Source: Geosporobacter sp040797825 (lineage in GTDB: Bacteria; Bacillota; Clostridia; Peptostreptococcales; Thermotaleaceae). From it: a stretch of 6,760 nt of DNA. The position numbers were made by a program, and so were the translations under genes. Every line of letters begins with the position of its first letter. The first letter of the stretch is position 1. Location of the stretch: NCBI GenBank assembly GCA_040797825.1, contig JBFNEZ010000206.1:1-6760 (forward strand), given 5' to 3'. Below, piece after piece: positions 1-5,931 of this stretch. The notes under the pieces are model-generated. The model ran no database searches. It was given only the letters and a program-made list of their open reading frames with translations, and was not told where the DNA came from.

Positions 1-1
1 C

Positions 2-16
2 AAGTAAATATTACTT
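2..16. repeat. Small inverted repeat at the window edge, downstream of ybaK
   Basis: AAGTAA and TTACTT are separated by 3 bases, forming a short hairpin just past the minus-strand stop codon at 28-30. It could be part of a transcription end signal for the ybaK unit. The stem is A+T-rich, and any T-tract would lie outside the window, so the role is unproven. Confidence 0.25.
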
Positions 17-27
17 TCAATTAAGAT

Positions 28-507
28 TTATTTCATAATGATATTTTCAGTTTTACCATTAATTAATTTAATTAAATCTTCAGGTTTTATCTCAATTTGA
101 AATCCTATTTTCCCTGCACTTACAATCATAGTATCTAAAATTAAGCACGAGTTGTCCAAAACAGTTCTGTACTGCTTTTTCATACCAACAGGAGAGCATC
201 CTCCGCGAATATATCCAGTGATTTTATTAATATCAGCTACCTTTATCATTTCTACAGATTTGTCCCCTACCGACTTAGCTGCTGCCTTTAAATCGAGTTC
301 ATCTGCTACTGGAATTACGAAAACGTAGTATTCTTTGCTATGACCTTGAGTAACCAAAGTCTTATAGACCTTTTCCACAGGTGCACCTATCTTCTGTGCA
401 ACAGAAATACCATCAATTTGTCCGTCCTTATTTTCATATGTATGTACCTTATATTCTATTTTTGCCTTATCTAATAAACGCATAGCATTAGTTTTTACAT
501 TAGCCAC
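28..507 (-). CDS. ybaK: Cys-tRNA(Pro)/Cys-tRNA(Cys) deacylase, YbaK/EbsC family
   Basis: This is a trans-editing enzyme that hydrolyses cysteine mischarged on tRNA(Pro) by prolyl-tRNA synthetase; it acts in the cytoplasm. With a GTG start at 507 the protein has 159 residues, the same length as E. coli YbaK, and begins M-A-N-V-K-T-N-A-M-R. The family lysine is visible in VYKTL (Lys49, matching Lys46 of E. coli YbaK by eye), and the conserved glycine-rich substrate loop GYIRGGCSPVGMKK lies at residues 98-111. The frame extends to another GTG at 516. The 507 start is preferred because AAGGAAGTGAT, a near-perfect anti-16S match, lies at the right distance before it but overlaps the 516 codon. The gene lies about 58 bases downstream of the VOC gene on the same strand, and no convincing promoter of its own was found. 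Family assignment is firm; the tRNA specificity is taken from the family. Confidence 0.93.
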   Translation of the reverse strand: MANVKTNAMRLLDKAKIEYKVHTYENKDGQIDGISVAQKIGAPVEKVYKTLVTQGHSKEYYVFVIPVADELDLKAAAKSVGDKSVEMIKVADINKITGYIRGGCSPVGMKKQYRTVLDNSCLILDTMIVSAGKIGFQIEIKPEDLIKLINGKTENIIMK

Positions 508-511
508 AGAT

Positions 512-522
512 ATCACTTCCTT
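512..522 (-). promoter_or_regulatory. Shine-Dalgarno site that sets the ybaK start
   Basis: Read on the minus strand this is AAGGAAGTGAT, one mismatch from the ideal AAGGAGGTGAT. Its AAGGAAG core is 8 bases from the GTG at 507. The upstream GTG at 516 falls inside the site, so it is an unlikely start. Confidence 0.7.
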
Positions 523-565
523 ATTTTAATTCATAATTTAAAAGATAATATAAATTACCTCTTCC

Positions 566-940
566 TTAAAATTGCTTCGGCCAACTGCGGAAAACTATAA
601 TATTACCTTCAATATCTTTAAAACGAAACGACTTTGCGCCCCAAGGCCATAACTGTGGTTCAGTAGCACTGTTAATACCCAGTTCTTTAATCCGTTTATA
701 TTCATCCTCCACATCCTCTACATCGAATCCAATTGTTAATAAGCCAGTACCAGCATTTGTATAATCAAACCCCATAACTTTTTCTGCATCATTTTTGTCA
801 TAAACAGCAATACCTAATCCTGCTACATTAATAAAAGAATGAATGTTGTCTCCCTCAGCTTTTGTATTAAAGATGGTTTCATAGAATTTAGCTACATCCA
901 AAACATTATTTGTAATGATGCAAATATCTGTGAATTTCAT
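566..940 (-). CDS. VOC (glyoxalase/bleomycin-resistance/dioxygenase fold) family protein
   Basis: This is a single small VOC-fold protein of 124 residues, the usual size for one two-module VOC chain. The N-terminal module starts MKFTDICIITNN and carries the typical DVAKFYETIF helix (residues 15-24). The C-terminal module has DVEDVEDEYKRIKELGI (residues 73-89) and the family-typical end WGAKSFRFKDIEGNIIVF (residues 100-117), an 'aromatic-strand, D-x-(D/E)-G-N, strand' signature. Members include glyoxalase I, fosfomycin- and bleomycin-resistance proteins and dioxygenases. The sequence does not say which, and many relatives have no known substrate. The frame runs on to a TTG at 958, but that codon lies upstream of a strong AAGGAGG site serving the ATG at 940. 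The gene is first in a probable two-gene unit with ybaK. No metal-ligand set could be assigned with confidence. Confidence 0.88.
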   Translation of the reverse strand: MKFTDICIITNNVLDVAKFYETIFNTKAEGDNIHSFINVAGLGIAVYDKNDAEKVMGFDYTNAGTGLLTIGFDVEDVEDEYKRIKELGINSATEPQLWPWGAKSFRFKDIEGNIIVFRSWPKQF

Positions 941-947
941 ACCATAT

Positions 948-954
948 CCTCCTT
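948..954 (-). promoter_or_regulatory. Shine-Dalgarno site of the VOC gene
   Basis: Minus-strand AAGGAGG lies 7 bases before the ATG at 940. It fixes that start over the TTG at 958. Confidence 0.8.
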
Positions 955-969
955 CCAACCCTTTTTACA

Positions 970-998
970 ATTATATAATATTCAAATTCTACTCACAA
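970..998 (-). promoter_or_regulatory. Probable sigma-A promoter for the VOC-ybaK unit
   Basis: On the minus strand a perfect -10 box TATAAT (975-970) follows TTGTGA (998-993, four of six matches to TTGACA) with a 17-base spacer. Transcription would start near 963, just ahead of the Shine-Dalgarno site at 954-948, giving a short leader. This is a consensus match only. Confidence 0.5.
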
Positions 999-1015
999 CT
1001 ATTATGTGTAAAACA

Positions 1016-1041
1016 TAGGATTAGTGGGTTTTAATATCCTA
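1016..1041. repeat. Imperfect inverted repeat between the divergent VOC and ada-alkA genes
   Basis: TAGGATTA (1016-1023) and TAATATCCTA (1032-1041) pair across an 8-base spacer if a two-base AT bulge is allowed. It lies in the 213-base region between the two divergent start codons, which otherwise holds only the two promoter candidates and no recognisable gene. It could be an operator, but no known binding motif was recognised. Confidence 0.25.
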
Positions 1042-1112
1042 CATATGATTGCTGCAGAAATTACTTATATAAAAAAGCATGTCCGAAAATAGCGAGATTT
1101 TTATTTGCAACG

Positions 1113-1121
1113 TGATATAAT
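1113..1121 (+). promoter_or_regulatory. Extended -10 promoter candidate for the ada-alkA/ogt operon
   Basis: The sequence TGATATAAT is an extended -10 element (TGn plus a perfect TATAAT), 32 bases before the ATG at 1154. No good -35 box lies 16-18 bases upstream. This fits a promoter relying on the extended -10 or on an activator such as the operon's own Ada-type protein. A clear copy of the E. coli Ada box (AAT-N6-GCAA) was not found. Confidence 0.5.
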
Positions 1122-1153
1122 TGAATTGACTCCAAACGAGAGGATGAAAAATT

Positions 1154-2614
1154 ATGATAGATAATGATAACATTCTATACGCTGCATTCAAGGCAAAAGA
1201 TGCTCGCTTTGATGGACGTTTTTTTGTAGGAATATCATCAACGGGAATATACTGCCGCCCGGTGTGTCGGGCAAAACAACCTAAAGCCGAAAACTGCACT
1301 TTTTATCCGACCGCAGCCGAAGCTGAACAGGCCGGATATCGTCCATGTCTTTTATGTAGACCTGAGCTTTCTCCAGGAACTTCTATCACCGATGCTACCT
1401 CTAATTTAGTTTATCGTGCAGCAAGAATGTTAGAAAAAAATTGTGGAAGCGGACAGAGCTTAGAGGAAATAGCTGAGCAGCTCGGTTGTACAGACCGACA
1501 TTTGCGGCGAGTTTTTACAGCAGCGTATAATGTATCGCCAGTTCAATATCTACAAACATGCAGATTGCTCCTTGCCAAAAATTTGCTCACAGACACAGAG
1601 TTATCGGTTCTGGAAGTTGCAATGGCGGCAGGTTTTGGTAGTTTACGCCGCTTCAATGACCTTTTCAAGAAACAGTACAAACTTTCCCCTACAGCTTTAC
1701 GGAAATGTACCACGGAAGAAAAAAGGCACAATGGCAACATTACTTTAGCATTGGGCTACCGCCCGCCCTATAATTGGGAAGAAATGCTCCGCTTCCTTGC
1801 CGGACGGGCAATAACAGGAATTGAAATTGTAAAAAACGGTGAATACATGCGTACCGTACATTTAGAAAACACAGCAGGAAAGCATGTATATGGTTGGATA
1901 CGGATAGGCCACAATCCTAAAAAGAATATATTGAGTGTTAACGTGAGCGAAGCTTTATTGCCTGTGCTACCGCAAGTTTTAGCGCGGATACGACACCTAT
2001 TTGACTTATATTGTGACCCAGAAGCTGTTTATGAAACTCTTCAGGCAATGAACGACATTCGCCCTGGTCTTTGCATTTTGGGAACACGGGTGCCTGGATG
2101 CTTCAACACTTTTGAAATGTCAGTACGGGCGGTGCTTGGACAGCAAATCACCGTGAAAGCGGCAAGCACATTAGCAGCAAGGATTGTTCAAACCTACGGT
2201 ACTCCGATTCAAACTGGAATTGAGGGTCTGACCCATGTTTTTCCCTCTCCCGAAGACATCCTTGCTTTGAACGGACCCATTGAAAATCATCTTGGTCCCT
2301 TAGGTGTGATTGCAACAAGGGCAAAAACGATTTACGAGCTGTCACGTGCATTCGTGCAAGAGGAAATTGATTTTGATCTTCCGTCCCAACCGGAGGAAGA
2401 AATGAAAAAGCTAATGGCTATTCCCGGAATCGGAAGCTGGACAGCACAATATATTGCTATGCGTTCTATGGAATGGCCTGATGCTTTCCTTGAAACAGAC
2501 GCAGGGGTAAAAAAAGCATTACAGCCCTATACATCAAAAGAATTATTGAAAATGGCAGAAGCATGGCGTCCGTGGCGTAGTTATGCCACCGTCAATCTTT
2601 GGAACACGCTATAA
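1154..2614 (+). CDS. Ada-type sensor/AraC regulator fused to AlkA DNA-3-methyladenine glycosylase
   Basis: This 486-residue bifunctional protein senses and repairs DNA alkylation. The N-terminal Ada domain (about 8-72) has the zinc cysteines Cys34, Cys38, Cys65 and Cys68 in YCRPVC and PCLLC. Cys34 matches the methyl-accepting Cys38 of E. coli Ada, which takes methyl groups from DNA methylphosphotriesters and switches on DNA binding. An AraC-type double helix-turn-helix follows (about 100-184). The AlkA part starts with an ALGYRPPYNW strand (199-208) and continues into the HhH-GPD glycosylase: VRAVLGQQIT at 324-333, hairpin PGIGSWTAQY at 424-433, catalytic Asp449 in FLETD, and Trp483, aligned by eye with Asp238 and Trp272 of E. 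coli AlkA. The chain ends three residues after Trp483, shorter than the E. coli enzyme. AGAGG (1139-1143) precedes the ATG. It is the first gene of an operon with the methyltransferase. Similar AdaA-AlkA fusions are known, for example in mycobacteria. All key residues are present, so both activities are expected. Confidence 0.94.
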   Translation: MIDNDNILYAAFKAKDARFDGRFFVGISSTGIYCRPVCRAKQPKAENCTFYPTAAEAEQAGYRPCLLCRPELSPGTSITDATSNLVYRAARMLEKNCGSGQSLEEIAEQLGCTDRHLRRVFTAAYNVSPVQYLQTCRLLLAKNLLTDTELSVLEVAMAAGFGSLRRFNDLFKKQYKLSPTALRKCTTEEKRHNGNITLALGYRPPYNWEEMLRFLAGRAITGIEIVKNGEYMRTVHLENTAGKHVYGWIRIGHNPKKNILSVNVSEALLPVLPQVLARIRHLFDLYCDPEAVYETLQAMNDIRPGLCILGTRVPGCFNTFEMSVRAVLGQQITVKAASTLAARIVQTYGTPIQTGIEGLTHVFPSPEDILALNGPIENHLGPLGVIATRAKTIYELSRAFVQEEIDFDLPSQPEEEMKKLMAIPGIGSWTAQYIAMRSMEWPDAFLETDAGVKKALQPYTSKELLKMAEAWRPWRSYATVNLWNTL

Positions 2615-2620
2615 GGAGGT
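2613..2620 (+). promoter_or_regulatory. Shine-Dalgarno site overlapping the ada-alkA stop codon
   Basis: AAGGAGGT shares its first two bases with the TAA stop of ada-alkA (2612-2614) and lies 5 bases before the ATG at 2626. This makes 2626 the start rather than the in-frame ATG at 2599. It also suggests translational coupling of the two repair genes. Confidence 0.8.
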
Positions 2621-2625
2621 ATAAT

Positions 2626-3162
2626 ATGTATTATAAATCAACATATCCATCACCTGTAGGAATGATAACACTTGCATGTGACGAAAATAGTCTTGTTGGC
2701 TTATGGATTGAGGGACAAAAGTATCACGGAGAAACTATATTCGATATGACAGATAATAACGATCTGCCGATATTAGACACAACTAAAAGATGGCTGGACA
2801 GATACTTTTCGGGCAAAAAACCTGAGATTTCGGAATTGCAGATCAGTCCCATTGGCAGCGAGTTTCGTCAAAGAGTATGGGATATTTTATGTGAAATACC
2901 ATATGGGGAGGTAATCACCTATGGCGACATTGCAAAAAAAATGGCATCGAAGATGAACAAGGAAAGTATGTCAAGTCAAGCAGTAGGCGGAGCAGTTGGG
3001 CATAATCCCATATCTATCATAATACCTTGTCACAGAGTTGTAGGCTCAGACGGCAGCTTGACAGGATATGCTGGAGGAATTCATGCAAAAGTAAAATTAC
3101 TTGAATTAGAGGGTGCTGACATGTCCCAGTTGTTTGTACCCACAAAAGGAACTGCACTTTAG
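2626..3162 (+). CDS. ogt: Methylated-DNA-[protein]-cysteine S-methyltransferase (O6-alkylguanine transferase)
   Basis: This suicide repair protein moves the alkyl group from O6-alkylguanine in DNA to its own cysteine. It has 178 residues. The N-terminal RNase-H-like domain spans about 1-80. The DNA-binding and active-site domain follows: FRQRVWDILCEIPYG, then ITYGDIA, then the IPCHRV motif with acceptor Cys135, ending in GYAGG and LLELEG. The function is clear from IPCHRV. Two oddities are seen. The 'arginine finger' position, 17 residues before the cysteine (Arg128 in human AGT), is Gln118. The recognition helix region is about five residues longer than in human AGT (ASKMNKESM). The gene is downstream of ada-alkA with an overlapping ribosome site, so it is probably induced with it, like the adaA-adaB pair of Bacillus subtilis. 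The name adaB would also fit. Confidence 0.95.
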   Translation: MYYKSTYPSPVGMITLACDENSLVGLWIEGQKYHGETIFDMTDNNDLPILDTTKRWLDRYFSGKKPEISELQISPIGSEFRQRVWDILCEIPYGEVITYGDIAKKMASKMNKESMSSQAVGGAVGHNPISIIIPCHRVVGSDGSLTGYAGGIHAKVKLLELEGADMSQLFVPTKGTAL

Positions 3163-3169
3163 TCAGAGA

Positions 3170-3203
3170 TTACAGTAACTACAATTTATCATGTAGTTTG
3201 TAA
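3170..3203. repeat. Bulged hairpin just after ogt
   Basis: AACTACA (3177-3183) pairs with TGTAGTT (3192-3198), extended by TTACA (3170-3174) and TGTAA (3199-3203) around a two-base bulge. It begins 8 bases after the ogt stop. It has no following T-tract on the plus strand, so it is a transcript-stabilising hairpin or weak 3' end signal at best. Confidence 0.35.
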
Positions 3204-3213
3204 CACATAAAAA

Positions 3214-3252
3214 AACGGGGCGTAGTAGTCAATTAAGACCACCTGCCCCGTT
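3214..3252 (-). terminator. Rho-independent terminator of the minus-strand cluster
   Basis: The outer stem is AACGGGGC (3214-3221) with GCCCCGTT (3245-3252), and an inner stem closes on a 6-base loop (3231-3236). On the minus strand the hairpin is followed by a T-run (complement of the A-run at 3209-3215) and lies 31 bases after the stop of the XRE gene. Two inner-stem positions that would be A-C mismatches in plus-strand RNA become U-G wobbles in minus-strand RNA. The element therefore looks built for the minus strand, though it may also slow transcripts from ogt, where the tail GTTCTTCCT is only weakly T-rich. Confidence 0.85.
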
Positions 3253-3283
3253 CTTCCTGTGAGTGCTGCTTCTATAAATTATC

Positions 3284-3862
3284 TCAATATACCGTTAAAC
3301 CATGTTTGACACAATAAATAAATAGTTTGCCACCAGTAGCTATTGGAAACCGACAGGTTGGACTTTGTTCTGGGTATAATCGATTTAAAAATACTCTGTC
3401 ACTTTTGACATATGCTGCAAAAGAAAGATAATGTTCTTTAGTCATAGGGTGATCAATAGTAACAAAGTAATCAGAGTCCATTTCTTCTACTGTAATTTTG
3501 GGTGGAGTAAATGTATCCACAGGCAAGATACGCTCCAACTTTCTTCCACAACAGAAGATAGAGGCACTTCCTGTGCTCACCAGAATATTGCCACAGGAAG
3601 GACAGACATAAAAACGAATTTTATCAATATTGCCGCTATCCGGCTTATTTGAAATAATTTCGCCCTCCATCATCTGTATTATATCTACATCTAAAATTGC
3701 AGATAGTTCCGGCCACAGTGATAGGTCAGGACACCCTAAACCACATTCCCATTTAGAAACCGTCTTATTTTGAATACCTAATGCGTCTGCAATATTTTTC
3801 TGTGTAAGATTTTTTTCCTTTCGTAGTCTGGCAATCAATTTTCCTATTTTCACACAGTCCAT
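3284..3862 (-). CDS. XRE-family regulator with a desulfoferrodoxin-like C-terminal domain
   Basis: The 192-residue protein has two parts. Residues 4-60 form a Cro/C1-type helix-turn-helix (LRKEKNLTQKNIADALGI, then KTVSKWECG). Residues 83-192 resemble desulfoferrodoxin. A desulforedoxin-like knuckle comes first (CPSC at 87-90, CC at 104-105). A superoxide-reductase-like module follows with HPMTKEH (His138, His144) and YCVKHGL (Cys184, His187). These match three of the equatorial and axial iron ligands' motifs (HPMxxxH and CxxH) of superoxide reductases, while the usual first histidine, some 20 residues before His138, appears to be Phe or Thr. The inference is a DNA-binding sensor of iron, redox state or superoxide rather than an enzyme; metal binding is not shown by sequence alone. 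GGAGGTGG is 7 bases before the ATG. The gene is last in the cluster, 34 bases after the ATPase/VWA gene, and is followed by a terminator. It may also have its own promoter. Confidence 0.85.
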   Translation of the reverse strand: MDCVKIGKLIARLRKEKNLTQKNIADALGIQNKTVSKWECGLGCPDLSLWPELSAILDVDIIQMMEGEIISNKPDSGNIDKIRFYVCPSCGNILVSTGSASIFCCGRKLERILPVDTFTPPKITVEEMDSDYFVTIDHPMTKEHYLSFAAYVKSDRVFLNRLYPEQSPTCRFPIATGGKLFIYCVKHGLTVY

Positions 3863-3884
3863 ATCTCCACCTCCATTTCTGCTT

Positions 3885-3897
3885 AGTATAACATACT
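3885..3897. promoter_or_regulatory. Palindrome overlapping an extended -10 promoter before the XRE gene
   Basis: AGTAT-AAC-ATACT is a perfect 5-base inverted repeat. On the minus strand it contains TGTTATACT, an extended -10 box (3893-3885), about 23 bases before the ATG at 3862. No good -35 box was seen. The position suggests an internal promoter with an overlapping operator, possibly for self-regulation by the XRE protein. Confidence 0.35.
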
Positions 3898-5930
3898 TAT
3901 AGAAACCTTGCGATTATTTGTACTAATCTTGCAGGAAGCTGCTTCAAATCAGTTATATCCAATGTATTTTCAGCTCCGTAAAGCTCACGGAGAGCCTCTT
4001 TATCCTGTCCAATAGCCGCAGCAAGGAACTGGATGCCTTTACGTCGATATTCCTGTAAAGTTTCTTTCATGTCACGAGCTGCCTTTTCACCTGTGTAATC
4101 AGGAATAGCCTTAGGTTGCCCGTCACTGATGCTGATTATTAATTTGGTTTTTTGAGGTGCATTAAGCAATCTATCAGAAATAATACGCAATGCCATTCCA
4201 TCTCTGTTATTGCTGCGAGCTTGAATGTTCATCAGAGCATATTTCTCATCTGCATCTTTGCTTTCAAGATCCACATATGCATAAATGGACATTTGTTCCA
4301 GTCTGGAGCGATCTGCTGTATCTCCGTAAACCATTATCGGAATTCCACACCCAGTGCAGAATTCATATAAAGCGATAGCTGCCTGCTTTGCTGCATCTAA
4401 GCGACCGAATGCTGACATAGACGCTGATTCGTCAATCCTGAGAGCAACTGCGAGAGAGGGTTCTTCTGTAGGTGGGCGCTTACGGGCAAATACGCGGAAG
4501 TCCAAGGAAGCTGCTTGATCCGCACAAAACTTTGTACCATAAAGCTGAGATTTAGCAAATTCAGAAGAAACTTCATGCTCTAAAAGTGGGTTTGTTTTGC
4601 GAACTAGTTCCCGAATGACTGGCAGCAAGACAGTAGCCATATTGTGGTATTCTTCCCTGTTTTGAGCAGTAACTTCTGGTCGATGGACAATAAGCTTGAT
4701 TTCTTCATGGCAGCTTCCTTGGACACTTTTCCGAGCTTTCATATTCAACTGTTTACGAAATTCTTTTTTTTGTTCATTTGTATCGGGTTTATCAAGCTCA
4801 TGATAAAACGGGGTGCCATTTTCTCCATTATCATTGCTTGAAACATCAGTATTTTTATCACTGCTCGTATCCGAATGACCCTCGCTGTCTGCTGATTTTC
4901 TAAGACGGATTGCATTTTTATCAGCTTTATCTGTTTCTGAAGAATATTCCCCGTTCTCTGAAATATGAAGCTCCATAACTTCTGAATTCTCTCCATCCGA
5001 ATGAGAATGACAGATTGTATCCAATTCTGCAAGCTTATCTGTCAATCCGTGACTTGCCAGTGCCTGTTCTAAAATGGCAAGCTCCTGTGTGTCAGTGGTA
5101 ATTTTATAAAGTACCTTATGATACAGAGTATTTTGTACTGATGCACCACTTGCAACAGCATCAACCCAAAAGATATAGGATCTCATCCCAGCCACACCCT
5201 TGATTGCATTAGCTTGAGCTGTTTCATCCAGCAATATGATAGCTTCAGCTAAAAGAGAAAGAACATTTTCAAAATGATAGCCTGTCTTAGCTTTGGCTCG
5301 TTCCATCATAACTGCTTTGGGTGGTAAATCTAGTTTTTCGGCATGATGCACTCTATCACGCAAAGCTTCATTTAGGGGACGATAGCCATTATAGCCACGA
5401 TTCGTTGTAATAATAGCAATAAAATCCGGATGTCGATGTGCAATGCGAGTTGGTAGGTTTAAGCTACCATCAGGTTCTAATGCCGAATTAAGAGCCATCA
5501 AAACAGCAGCATCACGAATAACTGTCGGCTCCTGAATTTCTAGTAGCCATCCATTTTCATAAGCACGGACAATTTCTGATGGATAATAGTGATATTCAAC
5601 CGTATCTGATTTATCCTTTTCCGATAATACTGGTAGAATAGAACCTAGTACATCGGATTTATCCATATCAGCAAAGCAGGTCACTTTCGTATAAGGCAGG
5701 TTAAAATCTGCAGATAGGGCTTTTGCAATCTGAGTTTTTCCCGAACCTGCATCGCCCTCCAGTAAAATTGTACTAATCTTCATTTCACCACGGTTCCAAT
5801 TTCTTATTACCTCTTGATATATGCGTTTTTCTGCTTCACTTTCAATATGCGAATAGGGTTTCTGCCACACAAGGGACTGCTCTTGTTCTGTTAGCTTTCT
5901 TTCAGGTGACAGAATACAAGTCTGTTTCAT
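3897..5930 (-). CDS. Single-chain AAA+ (MoxR/CobS-like) ATPase and VWA (CobT/CoxE-like) protein
   Basis: This 677-residue protein joins two modules usually made as separate subunits. The AAA+ part (about 30-300) has Walker A GDAGSGKT at 59-66, a Walker B-like strand WLLEIQEP at 128-135, sensor-1 TTN at 175-177, and arginines at 191 and 193 in NEALRDR. The middle (about 308-395) is a low-complexity linker rich in Asp, Glu, Ser and Asn. The C-terminal VWA domain (about 493-677) carries MIDAS motif DESAS at 500-504, a likely later ligand region RDGMAL (Asp577), and ISDGQP with Asp603. An AAA+ motor plus acidic linker plus VWA recalls cobaltochelatase CobS/CobT and Mg-chelatase subunits, and MoxR-VWA pairs that remodel or metallate a target protein. 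No chelatase or oxidase partner is seen nearby, so calling it a cobalamin enzyme would be unjustified. The start is one base after the previous stop, with GGAG 10 bases upstream. It is cytoplasmic, with no membrane segments. Confidence 0.87.
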   Translation of the reverse strand: MKQTCILSPERKLTEQEQSLVWQKPYSHIESEAEKRIYQEVIRNWNRGEMKISTILLEGDAGSGKTQIAKALSADFNLPYTKVTCFADMDKSDVLGSILPVLSEKDKSDTVEYHYYPSEIVRAYENGWLLEIQEPTVIRDAAVLMALNSALEPDGSLNLPTRIAHRHPDFIAIITTNRGYNGYRPLNEALRDRVHHAEKLDLPPKAVMMERAKAKTGYHFENVLSLLAEAIILLDETAQANAIKGVAGMRSYIFWVDAVASGASVQNTLYHKVLYKITTDTQELAILEQALASHGLTDKLAELDTICHSHSDGENSEVMELHISENGEYSSETDKADKNAIRLRKSADSEGHSDTSSDKNTDVSSNDNGENGTPFYHELDKPDTNEQKKEFRKQLNMKARKSVQGSCHEEIKLIVHRPEVTAQNREEYHNMATVLLPVIRELVRKTNPLLEHEVSSEFAKSQLYGTKFCADQAASLDFRVFARKRPPTEEPSLAVALRIDESASMSAFGRLDAAKQAAIALYEFCTGCGIPIMVYGDTADRSRLEQMSIYAYVDLESKDADEKYALMNIQARSNNRDGMALRIISDRLLNAPQKTKLIISISDGQPKAIPDYTGEKAARDMKETLQEYRRKGIQFLAAAIGQDKEALRELYGAENTLDITDLKQLPARLVQIIARFL

Positions 5931-5931
5931 T

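Noticed and set aside
941..958. N-terminal extension of the VOC protein from a TTG codon
   Set aside because: The extension is encoded by the Shine-Dalgarno site itself, and the ATG at 940 gives the normal VOC start.
1098..1117. E. coli-type Ada box around the TTGCAA at 1105-1110
   Set aside because: GCAA is present on both strands but no AAT lies six bases upstream of it in either orientation.
1039..1299. Minus-strand open frame of 86 codons across the ada-alkA start
   Set aside because: It overlaps the strongly supported Ada domain and its promoter, has no recognisable protein features, and no good ribosome site was seen.
1530..2351. Short open frames on both strands inside ada-alkA
   Set aside because: They are all antisense or out-of-frame within a gene with clear domain motifs; their translations look like chance sequence.
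2599..2625. Nine-residue N-terminal extension of Ogt from an ATG inside ada-alkA
   Set aside because: The AAGGAGGT site lies downstream of that ATG and is well placed for the ATG at 2626.
3431..3652. Plus-strand 73-codon frame opposite the XRE-desulfoferrodoxin gene
   Set aside because: It is antisense to a gene with diagnostic Cys and His motifs and shows no domain of its own.
3284..3862. Calling the XRE fusion a working superoxide reductase
   Set aside because: One usual iron-ligand histidine appears to be missing and the protein carries a DNA-binding domain, so a sensor role is more likely.
4152..5032. Several 62- to 95-codon frames overlapping the ATPase/VWA gene
   Set aside because: They lie opposite or out of frame with the linker and VWA region, where low-complexity composition leaves other frames open; none has a convincing start signal.
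3897..5930. Assignment as a cobaltochelatase or magnesium chelatase subunit of cofactor biosynthesis
   Set aside because: Only the motor and VWA architecture is shared; there is no large chelatase subunit or tetrapyrrole gene in the window.
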